Positions 1 to 8,811 of a stretch of 64,000 nt of DNA are shown here, piece after piece. Below the pieces are notes generated by a model that had not been told where the DNA came from, made no database searches, and worked only from the letters and a program-made list of their open reading frames with translations. Every line of letters begins with the position of its first letter. Position 1 is the first letter of the stretch. A program made the translations under genes and the position numbers. The DNA is from Halopseudomonas laoshanensis (GTDB taxonomy: Bacteria > Pseudomonadota > Gammaproteobacteria > Pseudomonadales > Pseudomonadaceae): assembly GCF_008365385.1 (NCBI RefSeq), contig NZ_QOVF01000003.1:372001-436000 (forward strand), read 5' to 3'.

Positions 1-2
1 GC

Positions 3-590
3 GGCACCCTGGGCGGCAATATTGGCAACGCCTCTCCGATCGCCGACATGCCACCGCCGCTGATCGCGCTGGGCGCGCAGATTCAGCTCGACAGCGTTGA
101 AGGGACGCGCTGGTTGGCGTTGGAGGACTTCTTCCTGGATTACCGCAAGACCGCTCTGCGCGCAGGTGAATTCATTCGTACGGTGCGGGTGCCGGAGCCG
201 CGGTCAGACGCATCGACAGCAGTCGAGCGGCTGTTTATCTATAAGGTCTCCAAGCGCTTGGATGATGACATTTCTGCGGTGCTGGGCGCCTTCTGGTTCC
301 AGTTTGACGGCGAGCAGATCATCGATTGCCGTCTGGCCTATGGCGGCATGGCGGCCACTCCCAAGCGTGCGCGTGTAGCGGAAGCCGCTTTGCGCGGTGC
401 GTCCTTTGACGATGTCAGTATTTCCCATGCCATTGCTGCGCTGGCCAGCGATTTTTCCCCGATGTCGGACGTGCGTGCCTCGGCCGCGTACCGCGCGCAG
501 GTAGCCGGCAATCTGCTGCGCCGCGCGTTGCTGGAATACAGTGCCGGCGCTGACAGCGATGACAAACTGATGGTGACCGATTATGCGTAA
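3..590 (+). CDS. xdhA: xanthine dehydrogenase small subunit XdhA, 3' part
   Basis: The first 195 readable codons are the C-terminal part of the FAD/2Fe-2S subunit of xanthine dehydrogenase; the N-terminal ferredoxin region lies outside the window. The frame is open from base 3 (GTLGGNIGNASPIADMPP), a typical FAD-binding motif of the molybdenum hydroxylase flavoprotein domain, and the rest fits the CO-dehydrogenase-flavoprotein C-terminal domain (VSKRLDDDISAVLGAF, LAYGGMAATPKRA). With XdhB it oxidises hypoxanthine and xanthine to urate and passes electrons to NAD. The stop overlaps the xdhB start by 8 bases, so the subunits are probably translationally coupled. The call rests on motif recall and on the xdhBC genes behind it. 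Confidence 0.93.
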   Translation, partial: GTLGGNIGNASPIADMPPPLIALGAQIQLDSVEGTRWLALEDFFLDYRKTALRAGEFIRTVRVPEPRSDASTAVERLFIYKVSKRLDDDISAVLGAFWFQFDGEQIIDCRLAYGGMAATPKRARVAEAALRGASFDDVSISHAIAALASDFSPMSDVRASAAYRAQVAGNLLRRALLEYSAGADSDDKLMVTDYA

Positions 591-2952
591 GCTTCCCGAA
601 GCCCTGACCAATCACCCCGGGCAGCCCGTCGGGCTAGCCGGACATAACGCCCACCACGACAGTGCCTGGAAGCACGTACGCGGTCAGGCGCGCTATATCG
701 ATGACCTGCCGGAGCCGGAAGGCCTGCTGCATGCAGCTGTCGGGCACAGTGAGCAGGCGCATGCGCGGGTGCTGAACATGGACCTGAGCGCGGTACGCAG
801 CTACCCCGGTGTCATCGCCGTGGTCACCGTTGCCGATGTACCCGGGCATACGGATATCGGACCGGTATTTCCGGGTGACCCGGTGCTGGCGGGCGAGATT
901 GTTGAGCATATCGGTCAGCCAATCTTCGCCGTCGCTGCCATCAGTCACGATGCCGCGCGCAAGGCCGCGCGTCTGGCCAAGGTCGAGTACCAACCGCTGC
1001 CACCGGTGCTGACCACCGCCGAAGCGCTGGAAAAGGCCTTCTATGTGCGGCCCAGCCATACCCAGCAGCGCGGCGAGCCGGACCAGGCGCTGGCCGATGC
1101 ACCGCATCGTTTGCGTGGGCAACTCAACGTTGGCGGGCAGGAGCATTTTTATCTGGAAGGTCAGGCCTGTCTGGTCGAGCCGACCGAGGATGGCGGCATG
1201 TTCGTGCACACCTCCAGTCAGCATCCCTCTGAAGTGCAGAAACTGGTGGCCGAAGTGCTCGGCGTGCCGATCCATGAAGTCCAGGCGGAAGTACGACGCA
1301 TGGGCGGCGGCTTTGGTGGCAAGGAAACCCAGGCTGCGGCACTGGCCTGTGTCGCCGCCCTGCTCGCTCATGTGACTGGCAAGCCGGTGAAATACCGGTT
1401 GTCACGCGCGGATGACATGGTGCAGACCGGCAAACGCCATGACTTTTTCAATACCTATGATGTCGGCTTTGATCAGGACGGTATGCTGCACGGCGCGGAC
1501 TTGATGGTCGCCGGGCGCTGCGGATTTTCACCGGATCTGTCTGATGCAATTGTCGACCGCGCGATGTTCCATGCCGACAACGCCTATTTTCTCAATCAGG
1601 CGCGGGTAACCGGCCACCGCTGCAAAACCCATACGGTGTCCAATACGGCCTTCCGTGGTTTTGGCGGCCCGCAGGGCATGATGATTATCGAGCAGGCCAT
1701 GGACGATATCGCCCGTTACCTGCAACTTGATCCGCTGACGGTGCGCAAGCGCAATCTCTACCGTGAAGGGCGCGATACTACCCATTACGGCCAGACCATC
1801 GAGCAGCATCTGTTGCCGCGGCTGGTCGATGAGCTGGAAGCCAGCTCCGACTACCAGGCGCGACGTCAGCAGATCACCGCGTTCAACCGCAAGAGCCCGA
1901 TACTCAAGCGCGGCCTGGCGCTGACGCCGATCAAGTTTGGTATCTCCTTTACCGCCAAACACCTGAACCAGGCTGGCGCTTTGGTGTTGATCTACACCGA
2001 CGGCAGTATTCACCTGAATCATGGCGGCACCGAGATGGGCCAGGGGCTGTACGTGAAAATTGCCCAGGTCGTGGCCTCGGCCTTTCAGGTGGATCTGGCG
2101 CGGGTCAAGGTCTCGGCCACACGGACTGACAAGGTGCCCAATACCTCGCCCACGGCCGCGTCCTCGGGGTCGGACCTGAACGGTATGGCGGCGCTGGATG
2201 CCTGCGAAAAGATCAAGGCCGGGCTGGTGGCGTTTGCTGCCGAGCACTTTGCTTGTGAGCCGGGCGAGGTGCGCTTCGAAAACAACCAGGTGGTGGCTGG
2301 CGATCAGCGGGTCGACTGGGCCAAGTTCGTCCAGACCGCCTATATGCAACGGGTGTCGCTGTCTTCAACCGGCTTCTATGCCACACCGAAGATCTATTAC
2401 GACCACGAGAAGGGTCAGGGCCATCCGTTCCTGTATTACGCCAATGGCGCGGCCTGTTCCGAGGTGGTAGTGGATACGCTTACCGGCGAGTACCGCGTAT
2501 TGCGCACCGACATTCTGCATGATGCCGGGCAGTCGCTGAATCCGGAGATCGATATCGGTCAGATCGAGGGCGGTTTTATTCAGGGCATGGGTTGGCTGAC
2601 CACCGAGGAGCTGGTGTACAGCGATACCGGTCAGTTGCTGACCACTGGCCCGGCGACCTACAAGATCCCTGCTGTGTCGGATACGCCACCGGACATGCGC
2701 GTGACGCTACTGGCCTCCAGCCCGAATCCGGAATCCACGGTGTTCCGCTCCAAGGCGGTCGGCGAGCCACCCCTGATGCTGGGTATTTCGGTCTGGAGTG
2801 CCCTGCGTGATGCGGTCGCCAGCCTGGCGGATTATCGCTACAGCCCACCACTGGACACGCCAGCCACGCCCGAACGCATGTTGACCGCAATGAACGTCAC
2901 GCGCGCCTGGGCCGCACAACAACGGGAGGAACAGCCATGCAGCATCGCATGA
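583..2952 (+). CDS. xdhB: xanthine dehydrogenase large (molybdopterin) subunit XdhB
   Basis: A 789-residue molybdenum-cofactor subunit, normal length for bacterial XdhB. Visible family motifs include MGGGFGGKETQ (about residue 240), FRGFGGPQGM (about 360), GGTEMGQGLYVK (about 485) and KAVGEPPLMLG near the C-terminus, which holds the catalytic glutamate. It hydroxylates hypoxanthine and xanthine at the Mo centre, producing urate for puuD in the same operon. Its start overlaps the end of xdhA by 8 bases and its end overlaps xdhC by 16 bases, indicating one transcript. Confidence 0.97.
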   Translation: MRKLPEALTNHPGQPVGLAGHNAHHDSAWKHVRGQARYIDDLPEPEGLLHAAVGHSEQAHARVLNMDLSAVRSYPGVIAVVTVADVPGHTDIGPVFPGDPVLAGEIVEHIGQPIFAVAAISHDAARKAARLAKVEYQPLPPVLTTAEALEKAFYVRPSHTQQRGEPDQALADAPHRLRGQLNVGGQEHFYLEGQACLVEPTEDGGMFVHTSSQHPSEVQKLVAEVLGVPIHEVQAEVRRMGGGFGGKETQAAALACVAALLAHVTGKPVKYRLSRADDMVQTGKRHDFFNTYDVGFDQDGMLHGADLMVAGRCGFSPDLSDAIVDRAMFHADNAYFLNQARVTGHRCKTHTVSNTAFRGFGGPQGMMIIEQAMDDIARYLQLDPLTVRKRNLYREGRDTTHYGQTIEQHLLPRLVDELEASSDYQARRQQITAFNRKSPILKRGLALTPIKFGISFTAKHLNQAGALVLIYTDGSIHLNHGGTEMGQGLYVKIAQVVASAFQVDLARVKVSATRTDKVPNTSPTAASSGSDLNGMAALDACEKIKAGLVAFAAEHFACEPGEVRFENNQVVAGDQRVDWAKFVQTAYMQRVSLSSTGFYATPKIYYDHEKGQGHPFLYYANGAACSEVVVDTLTGEYRVLRTDILHDAGQSLNPEIDIGQIEGGFIQGMGWLTTEELVYSDTGQLLTTGPATYKIPAVSDTPPDMRVTLLASSPNPESTVFRSKAVGEPPLMLGISVWSALRDAVASLADYRYSPPLDTPATPERMLTAMNVTRAWAAQQREEQPCSIA

Positions 2953-3806
2953 CTTGGTACCAGGCGGTCGCCGAGTGCGAGCGTCAGGGCGAACCCTATG
3001 TGCTGGTCACCATTCTCGGCGTAGCCGGCTCCGTGCCGCGTGAGCCCTCCAGCAAGATGGTGGTCACCGGTGAGCACAGTTACGACACCATTGGTGGCGG
3101 GCATCTTGAGTATCAGGTAATCGCCCGTGCCCGCGAGCAGCTGGCCGCAGGGCGCTTCGAGTCGCATATGGAGCATTTTCCGCTCGGCGCCAGTCTGGGC
3201 CAGTGTTGCGGCGGTAGCGTCAGTGTTTTGCTGGAAGGTCAGCGTGGCAGTGATGCCCGGCTGGTGGTGTTCGGTGCCGGGCATGTCGCCCGTGCGCTGA
3301 TGACTATCATGGGGCAACTGCCCTGGCGGGTCACCTGGGTCGACTCGCGTGAAGACGGATTTCCACAGGAGATACCGGATAACGTCAATGTGCATTTCAG
3401 CGAAGACCCTGCGGGCGATGCTGCGAGCCTCTGCGCTAACGCCCATGCGCTGATCCTGACGCATAACCATCAGCTGGATTACGAGCTGTGCCGTGCACTG
3501 CTCAATGCGGGTAGTGCTTTAAGCATTGGCTTGATCGGCTCGCAGACCAAGGCCGAGCGTTTCCGCAAGCGCCTGGAGCACCGTGGCCACAGTGCACAAC
3601 AGATTGAATGCATTCGTTGCCCGGTAGGCCGCCAGGACGTGCCCGGCAAGCGACCCATGGAAGTCGCGGTATCCATTATGGCCGAGCTGCTGACGCTGGC
3701 CGGCAGTCAGGCGGCCGCACCCTTGCAGCGCCGTGGTGTGAGCTGGCCACAGTTACGCGGCCTGATGCGGGCAGACAGTGATAACCAGACAACGGAGCAT
3801 TCATGA
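2937..3806 (+). CDS. xdhC: xanthine dehydrogenase accessory protein XdhC
   Basis: A 289-residue XdhC/CoxI protein that binds molybdenum cofactor, promotes its sulfuration and inserts it into XdhB. It shows GVAGSVPREPSSKMVV at the N-terminus, a CCGGSV cysteine pair near residue 90 and a Rossmann-like VVFGAGHVARAL stretch near residue 110. The ATG at 2937 has a GGGAGGA ribosome site about 7 bases upstream, inside the end of xdhB; a second ATG 12 bases later is the alternative. The stop overlaps the uraD start as ATGA. Placement directly behind xdhB is the usual arrangement. Confidence 0.95.
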   Translation: MQHRMTWYQAVAECERQGEPYVLVTILGVAGSVPREPSSKMVVTGEHSYDTIGGGHLEYQVIARAREQLAAGRFESHMEHFPLGASLGQCCGGSVSVLLEGQRGSDARLVVFGAGHVARALMTIMGQLPWRVTWVDSREDGFPQEIPDNVNVHFSEDPAGDAASLCANAHALILTHNHQLDYELCRALLNAGSALSIGLIGSQTKAERFRKRLEHRGHSAQQIECIRCPVGRQDVPGKRPMEVAVSIMAELLTLAGSQAAAPLQRRGVSWPQLRGLMRADSDNQTTEHS

Positions 3807-4303
3807 CCCTGGAACAATTCAATCAGATGCCCGAGGCCGAGGCGGAGACGCTGATGCGCGACTGCTGCGCAGCCGAAGCCTGGGTGCGTGGCATGGTCGG
3901 TGCACGGCCTTTTGCTTCGCCCGAGGCGCTGCATGGATCCGCTCGAGCTTTATGGCCCAGCCTGATGGAAAGTGACTGGCTGGCGGCTTTTGAAGCCCAC
4001 CCGAAGATTGGCGACATCAAAAGCCTGAAGGCACGTTACGCAAGTACCGAAGCCATGGCCAGCGGCGAACAGGCTGGCGCGCGTGTCGCGTCCGAAGCCG
4101 TGTTGCACAGGCTGAAAGAGGGCAATGATGCCTATTACGCCAAATTCGGTTTCATCTTTATTGTCTGCGCCACCGGCAAGTCCGCTGAGCAGATGCTCGA
4201 GTTGCTTGAAGCGCGCCTGCCCAATGAGCGCGCCGAGGAAATCCGTATCGCCGCCGCCGAACAGGCGAAAATAACGCATATTCGATTGGATAAATTGCTA
4301 TGA
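3803..4303 (+). CDS. uraD: OHCU decarboxylase UraD
   Basis: A 166-residue 2-oxo-4-hydroxy-4-carboxy-5-ureidoimidazoline decarboxylase, which makes S-allantoin in the last step of uricolysis. The family's catalytic histidine motif is present as AHPKIGD near residue 65, followed by the ASGEQAGA segment and the C-terminal NERAEEIRIAAAEQ helix. ATGA overlaps on both sides (with xdhC and uraH) place it firmly in the purine operon. A ribosome site (ACGGAG) precedes the ATG. Length and motifs are normal. Confidence 0.95.
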   Translation: MTLEQFNQMPEAEAETLMRDCCAAEAWVRGMVGARPFASPEALHGSARALWPSLMESDWLAAFEAHPKIGDIKSLKARYASTEAMASGEQAGARVASEAVLHRLKEGNDAYYAKFGFIFIVCATGKSAEQMLELLEARLPNERAEEIRIAAAEQAKITHIRLDKLL

Positions 4304-4644
4304 GCACCCGCAGTCAGATCACCACGCATATTCTTGATCTCGGTTCCGGCCGGCCTGCCGCCGGGGTCAGCGTCCGCCTGGAACAACAGACCGATACCGG
4401 CTGGCGCGAGCTGGCCAGCGCCAGCACCGATACCGATGGCCGTATTCTTGATGCCTTCCCGCTCAAGGTTGATGCCGGCACTTACCGTCTGACCTTCGAC
4501 ACTCAGGGTTATTTCCAGCAGCAGGAAAAGCGCTGTTTCTATCCCTTGGTGACCATCGCCTTCTGCCTCGACGAGGCCGACGTCCACTATCACGTACCAC
4601 TGCTGTTGAATCAGTGGGGCTACTCGACTTATCGGGGGAGCTAA
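4300..4644 (+). CDS. uraH: 5-hydroxyisourate hydrolase UraH
   Basis: A 114-residue transthyretin-related protein that hydrolyses 5-hydroxyisourate to OHCU, between PuuD and UraD in the pathway. The two signatures are present: the N-terminal HILDLGSGRPA and the exact C-terminal YRGS tetrapeptide that ends this family. No signal peptide is visible, so it should be cytoplasmic. The start overlaps the uraD stop (ATGA) and the stop overlaps the guaD start (TAATG). Confidence 0.97.
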   Translation: MSTRSQITTHILDLGSGRPAAGVSVRLEQQTDTGWRELASASTDTDGRILDAFPLKVDAGTYRLTFDTQGYFQQQEKRCFYPLVTIAFCLDEADVHYHVPLLLNQWGYSTYRGS

Positions 4645-6017
4645 TGACTGATTCCAAACCCACCGTCTTTCCCCCCGGCTGCCGCGCTTTCCGCGGTCCT
4701 TTACTGCATTTTCTTGCTGATCCGGGTTTGGGCAAACCTGCCCCTGGCAGTTATGAATACCTGCAGGATGGTCTGCTGGTAGTAGCAGGTGGGCGCGTGT
4801 TGGCGACTGGCGAGGCCGAGCAGCTGTTGCCGGTGCTACCCGCCGCTACCGCTGTGGAGCATTGGCCGAACAGTCTGATCGTACCGGGCTTTATCGACAC
4901 TCATGTGCATATGCCGCAGTTGCGGGTCATGGCCAGTTACGGCACGCAGTTGCTGGAGTGGCTGGAAACCTACACCTTTCCGACCGAATCGCGGTTCGCC
5001 GATCAGGCATTTTCCGCCAGCCAATCACAACTGTTTCTCGATCTGCTGCTGGCGCACGGCACCACCTCCGGGCTGGTATTTGCCACCTCGCATCAGGTGT
5101 CTGCCGATGCGCTTTTTGCTGCGTCCGATCGCTACAACATGGCGCTGACCACCGGCAAGGTAATGATGGACACCAACGCGCCCGACGGCCTGCGTGACAC
5201 CGCTGAGGCCAGCTACCGGGAAAGCCGCGAACTGATTGACCGCTGGCACGGCAAAGGTCGCCAGCGCTACGCGATTACCCCGCGCTTTGCCGCCACCTCG
5301 TCCGCGGAGCAGTTGAGTTATGCCGGGCAGTTGCTGGCTGACTGCCCAGGCGTGTTGATGCAGACCCACTGGGCGGAAAATCATGCCGAGATTGCCTGGA
5401 TCAAGGAGTTGTTTCCCGAGCGAAAGGACTATCTGGACGTCTACGATCACTTTGGTCTGCTTGGTGATCACAGTGTGCTCGCGCATGGCATCCATATCAG
5501 CGACGAGAATCGCCAACGTCTGGCGCAAACCGGTACACGCATCGCTTTTTGTCCGACCTCCAATACCTTTCTGGGCAGCGGCCTGTTCGATCTACGCAGC
5601 GCTGTCGATGCGGGTGTGCAGGTGGGCCTGGCCTCCGATGTCGGCGGCGGCACCAGTCTGTCGATGCTGGTGACCATGGCCGAGGCCTACAAGGTCTGCC
5701 AACTGCGCGGCCAGTCGCTGAACCCGCTGAAAGCCTTCTACATGGCCACGCTGGGCAATGCCGAAGTGCTGCATCAGGCCGATCAGACCGGCAATTTGCA
5801 GGCGGGTAAATATGCCGATTTTCTGGTGCTGGACCGCGCCGCCGGGCCGATCCTTAAACTCAAGAGCACGCCCGACTCGGACCTGTCGGGGATGCTGTTC
5901 GATCTGATGATTCTTGGCGACGACCGGGCCATACGTCGCACCTATATTGCCGGGCAGTGCCGGTACGATCGCGATACCGTAGAAGGAGCTGCGCTCAATG
6001 CATGCGTATCTGGCTGA
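4644..6017 (+). CDS. guaD: guanine deaminase GuaD
   Basis: A 457-residue amidohydrolase converting guanine to xanthine, the substrate of the XdhAB genes upstream. Zinc-site motifs are visible: GFIDTHVHMPQ (about residue 85), TQTHWAEN (about 240), LAHGIHIS (about 285) and ASDVGGGTS (about 335). The frame is open further upstream to an ATG at 4614, but the ATG at 4644 has a GGGGGAG ribosome site and forms a TAATG junction with uraH, so I use it. The 3' end overlaps puuD by 20 bases. Confidence 0.95.
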   Translation: MTDSKPTVFPPGCRAFRGPLLHFLADPGLGKPAPGSYEYLQDGLLVVAGGRVLATGEAEQLLPVLPAATAVEHWPNSLIVPGFIDTHVHMPQLRVMASYGTQLLEWLETYTFPTESRFADQAFSASQSQLFLDLLLAHGTTSGLVFATSHQVSADALFAASDRYNMALTTGKVMMDTNAPDGLRDTAEASYRESRELIDRWHGKGRQRYAITPRFAATSSAEQLSYAGQLLADCPGVLMQTHWAENHAEIAWIKELFPERKDYLDVYDHFGLLGDHSVLAHGIHISDENRQRLAQTGTRIAFCPTSNTFLGSGLFDLRSAVDAGVQVGLASDVGGGTSLSMLVTMAEAYKVCQLRGQSLNPLKAFYMATLGNAEVLHQADQTGNLQAGKYADFLVLDRAAGPILKLKSTPDSDLSGMLFDLMILGDDRAIRRTYIAGQCRYDRDTVEGAALNACVSG

Positions 6018-7197
6018 TTGGCTGAGTCTGATAATTCGTTGGTTTCATGTGATTGCCGGGGTGGCCTGGATTGGCGCCTCTTTCTATTTTGTCTGGCTGG
6101 ACAATCACCTGCGCGAGCCGCCGGACTGGAAAAAGCAGAAAGGCATCAAGGGCGATCTGTGGGCGATCCATGGTGGCGGTATTTACGAGGTTGCCAAGTA
6201 CCGGTTGGGGCCGGAACAGATGCCGCGCAAGCTGCACTGGTTCAAGTGGGAAGCCTACAGCACCCTCATGAGCGGCATGGCACTGCTGTTTGCGGTGTAC
6301 TACTTCGGCAACCCGGGCTATCTGATCGACAGCAGCAAGCTGGCGCTGAGTACCGGTGGCGCCATTGCCGTCGGCATGGGCACGCTGGTGGGCGTAATGC
6401 TGATTTACGAGGCGCTGATCCGCAGTCCGTTATCGCGCAACGGTCTGGCCTTCGGCGCGGTGTTGTTCGTTATTCTGGTGGCCGTGTCCTGGGCCATGTT
6501 CCAGGTATTTGCCGGGCGTGGAGCCTTCATCCATGTGGGCGCGGTAATTGGCACCATCATGGTCGCCAACGTGTTTCTCGGCATCGTTCCGGCCCAGCGC
6601 GCGTTGGTCGGTGCGATTGAGCGAGGCGAGGAGCCGGATGCTCATGTAGCACTGCTGGCGGAGCGGGCCAAGCTGCGTTCGACGCATAATAACTACCTGA
6701 CCCTGCCGGTCATTTTTATCATGATCAGCAACCACTACCCGATGTTCTATGGGCATGCGCATGGCTGGGCAGTGCTGGCTGCCATCGGTTTCATAACCGC
6801 GTTCGCCCGGCACTTTTTCAATTTGCGCCACCAGGGCATCACCCGGCCATCAATCCTGGTCATCAGTGCGGTGCTGACGCTGGGATTGATCTGGGCGATG
6901 GCACCAAGCCGCCCGGATGCCAGCCAGGCTGCCGATGCTGAGCAGGTCAGCGACATCGCCATTACCGCGCTGGTGGAAACCCATTGTCAGGGTTGCCATG
7001 CGGATAGGCCGACGCATCCGGCCTTCCAGGCGCCGCCCGCCGGTATTTCGCTGGGCACGCTGGAGCAACTCAGGGAACACACCGATCAGGTCTATCAGGC
7101 CTCTGTAGCAACCGACTATATGCCGTTGGGCAATACCACCGGAATGACACGCGAAGAGCGCGATATGTTGGGGGCTTGGTTGAGACAGGCGGAGTGA
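5998..7197 (+). CDS. puuD: membrane urate hydroxylase PuuD with C-terminal cytochrome c domain
   Basis: A 399-residue membrane-bound urate oxidase converting urate to 5-hydroxyisourate. The N-terminal 300 residues carry about eight hydrophobic segments and the family's early histidine region (LIIRWFHVIAGVAWIGASF). A haem c attachment site follows at residues 330-334 (CQGCH), with a distal YMPLGN methionine. This fused cytochrome domain is characteristic of PuuD and routes electrons to the respiratory chain rather than to oxygen with peroxide release. AAGGAG lies 8 bases before the ATG, inside guaD. It is the last gene of the cluster, followed by a strong hairpin. Confidence 0.94.
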   Translation: MHAYLADWLSLIIRWFHVIAGVAWIGASFYFVWLDNHLREPPDWKKQKGIKGDLWAIHGGGIYEVAKYRLGPEQMPRKLHWFKWEAYSTLMSGMALLFAVYYFGNPGYLIDSSKLALSTGGAIAVGMGTLVGVMLIYEALIRSPLSRNGLAFGAVLFVILVAVSWAMFQVFAGRGAFIHVGAVIGTIMVANVFLGIVPAQRALVGAIERGEEPDAHVALLAERAKLRSTHNNYLTLPVIFIMISNHYPMFYGHAHGWAVLAAIGFITAFARHFFNLRHQGITRPSILVISAVLTLGLIWAMAPSRPDASQAADAEQVSDIAITALVETHCQGCHADRPTHPAFQAPPAGISLGTLEQLREHTDQVYQASVATDYMPLGNTTGMTREERDMLGAWLRQAE

Positions 7198-7202
7198 TTG
7201 TT

Positions 7203-7242
7203 CCAGGTTCCTGCGAGCCCGGCTAGGCTCGCAGGAACCTGG
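7203..7242. terminator. perfect 17-bp hairpin between convergent puuD and oxygenase genes
   Basis: Arms 7203-7219 and 7226-7242 are exactly complementary and enclose a 6-base loop. The element sits 5 bases after the puuD stop and 3 bases before the stop of the opposing oxygenase gene. There is no clean T-run on either side, so it may act as a bidirectional terminator or as a 3'-end stabilising structure; both are inferred from position and stem strength. Confidence 0.75.
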
Positions 7243-7245
7243 GGC

Positions 7246-8265
7246 CTAGCCCGCTTTTTTCTCGGCAAAGTTGGCCTGGATACGCTGCAACAGATAGTCC
7301 GCAGCAGAGATGGGTGGATACTTGCCAGCGGGGCCCTGGATCATCACTTCCTTGTTGGCCTGGCAGAAGAACGCCAGGCTGTAGCGCGGGCCACGGTACT
7401 CGCCGGGTTTTGGCATGCGCACGCGGTGCAGGGTGGATTTGAGCTGATCATCACTCCAGCGCATCAGCATGTCGCCGATATTGCAGGTGATGATGTCATC
7501 ACGCGGGATCACGCTGCTCCATTCACGATTGTCACCCGCGCCCTCGGCATCCTTGCCGGGGCTGACTTGCAGGCCGCCCTGACCTTCTTGTTGAAAGACC
7601 ATGGTCAGGCAATCGAAATCGGTATGCGCACCGGCGCGCCACAGGCTTTCATCCTGGGACTCCTCGGGCATGGCCAGGTAGTGCAGCAGACGCAGGGTGC
7701 TCTGGTAATCCGGCTTGCGGCGATCGTGTGCCCGGGTGAAAAAATCGCGCTCGAAACCCAGGCGCTCGGCGAAGCAGGACAACACCTGCATGCCCAGTAG
7801 CCAGGCGCGGTATTCAAAATCCAGCATTACCCGGTGAAATTCTGGCACCACCGTCTGGTTGGGCCAGAGATCATCCATATGTGGCAGGGTGATCTGAAAG
7901 GATTCCTTCTGATCGGCAGTGCGTGTCGAAGGACGTACCTGGGACATGAATTCCCAACCGGCATTCAGGCCCTTTTTCAGCGGGAAGGCCTGTTTCTGCT
8001 CGGCGGGCAGGGAAAAGAAGGCTTCCGAGAGCTTGAACGCGTCGCGTACCGAATCCAGCTTCAGCCCGTGATTGACCAACTGGAAAAAGCCGACGTCGGT
8101 AGCGGCTTGCCACAGCTGCTCGGTAATTTCCTGGCGGCGATTGTCGAAGTCGCTGAGATCAATCAGCGGGATATCCTTGCTGGTCTCGCGGCCCATGCCA
8201 CCAAAGGTGGTTTCCAGCTGCAGCTCTTTCAAGCCATATTCGGGCGTAGCGGTATTGTCAGTCAT
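7246..8265 (-). CDS. isopenicillin-N-synthase-family Fe(II) oxygenase
   Basis: A 339-residue 2-oxoglutarate/Fe(II)-dependent dioxygenase of the isopenicillin N synthase superfamily; the substrate is unknown. The N-terminal DIOX_N region (IPLIDLSDFDNRR, TDVGFFQLVNHG) precedes the jelly-roll core, with an iron-binding HTDFD motif, a distal histidine in STLHRVRMP and an RYSLAFF motif that would hold the oxoacid. The frame extends 23 codons upstream of the start used here, but the ATG at 8265 has GGAG just upstream and begins the conserved region. Neighbouring purine genes suggest a purine-related substrate; as I recall, a homologue (PA0147) sits near the PA0142 deaminase in P. aeruginosa. That role is inference. 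Confidence 0.88.
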   Translation of the reverse strand: MTDNTATPEYGLKELQLETTFGGMGRETSKDIPLIDLSDFDNRRQEITEQLWQAATDVGFFQLVNHGLKLDSVRDAFKLSEAFFSLPAEQKQAFPLKKGLNAGWEFMSQVRPSTRTADQKESFQITLPHMDDLWPNQTVVPEFHRVMLDFEYRAWLLGMQVLSCFAERLGFERDFFTRAHDRRKPDYQSTLRLLHYLAMPEESQDESLWRAGAHTDFDCLTMVFQQEGQGGLQVSPGKDAEGAGDNREWSSVIPRDDIITCNIGDMLMRWSDDQLKSTLHRVRMPKPGEYRGPRYSLAFFCQANKEVMIQGPAGKYPPISAADYLLQRIQANFAEKKAG

Positions 8266-8811
8266 GATGATGCTCCAAGTTATGCCCGTGCTGAGCACAA
8301 GGCAGACAAAGGGTCGGAACGCATCGGAGGGCACGGGAAGGCGGAAGGCGAGTCAGCGGGGCTGGCAGGTCAGTCCGATCCGTCGTTGTGCCTGGCACAG
8401 CGTCCGACCATGAACTGAGCAATGACCTGGGGTTTGGCCCCCTGACAGCTTCTACTCAAGGTGCAGAGCATAGTAACCCTGCAATAAATATCAAGCAGGA
8501 AGCGCGCCAAGATGCCGTTTCCCGACGAATGTCAGGCGCTCTCGGGGCCGCCGCCAACCGCGTTTTTATCTAGCTTTGCACGAGTGCACTGCGGACGTGC
8601 AAAAACCGACCATCTGCACCACTTTTGTTCATAAGGGCGATCTGCGTACCGCCTCTAGCCGCTTGTTTGGCGGCTTGGACCAGGCATGAGGTTGGTGAGA
8701 AAATTGCAGAGTCAAGTCGGGGTTCAACAACCGGAAACCAACGTACCAGAGTAGAAGCGGTCAGGGGCCAGCCCCGGGACATTGCTCTTTGACCACCAAA
8801 GGAGCACCGCA
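8266..8811. other. 546-bp intergenic region between divergent oxygenase and 8-oxoguanine deaminase genes
   Basis: No convincing gene is present; the short frames have no ribosome site or recognisable product. The region must hold the promoters of both flanking genes. One inverted repeat stands out: TTTGCACG at 8575-8582 and CGTGCAAA at 8596-8603, with an AGTGCACT palindrome at 8583-8590 between them. It could be a regulator site or an RNA hairpin in the deaminase leader. I could not fit a known riboswitch to it by eye. Confidence 0.5.

Noticed and set aside
4614..4643. Longer guaD start at the upstream ATG
   Set aside because: It would overlap uraH by 31 bases and lacks the GGGGGAG site that precedes the ATG at 4644.
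8388..8573. A 61-codon frame in the gap before the 8-oxoguanine deaminase gene
   Set aside because: No ribosome site, no recognisable motif, and composition like non-coding DNA.
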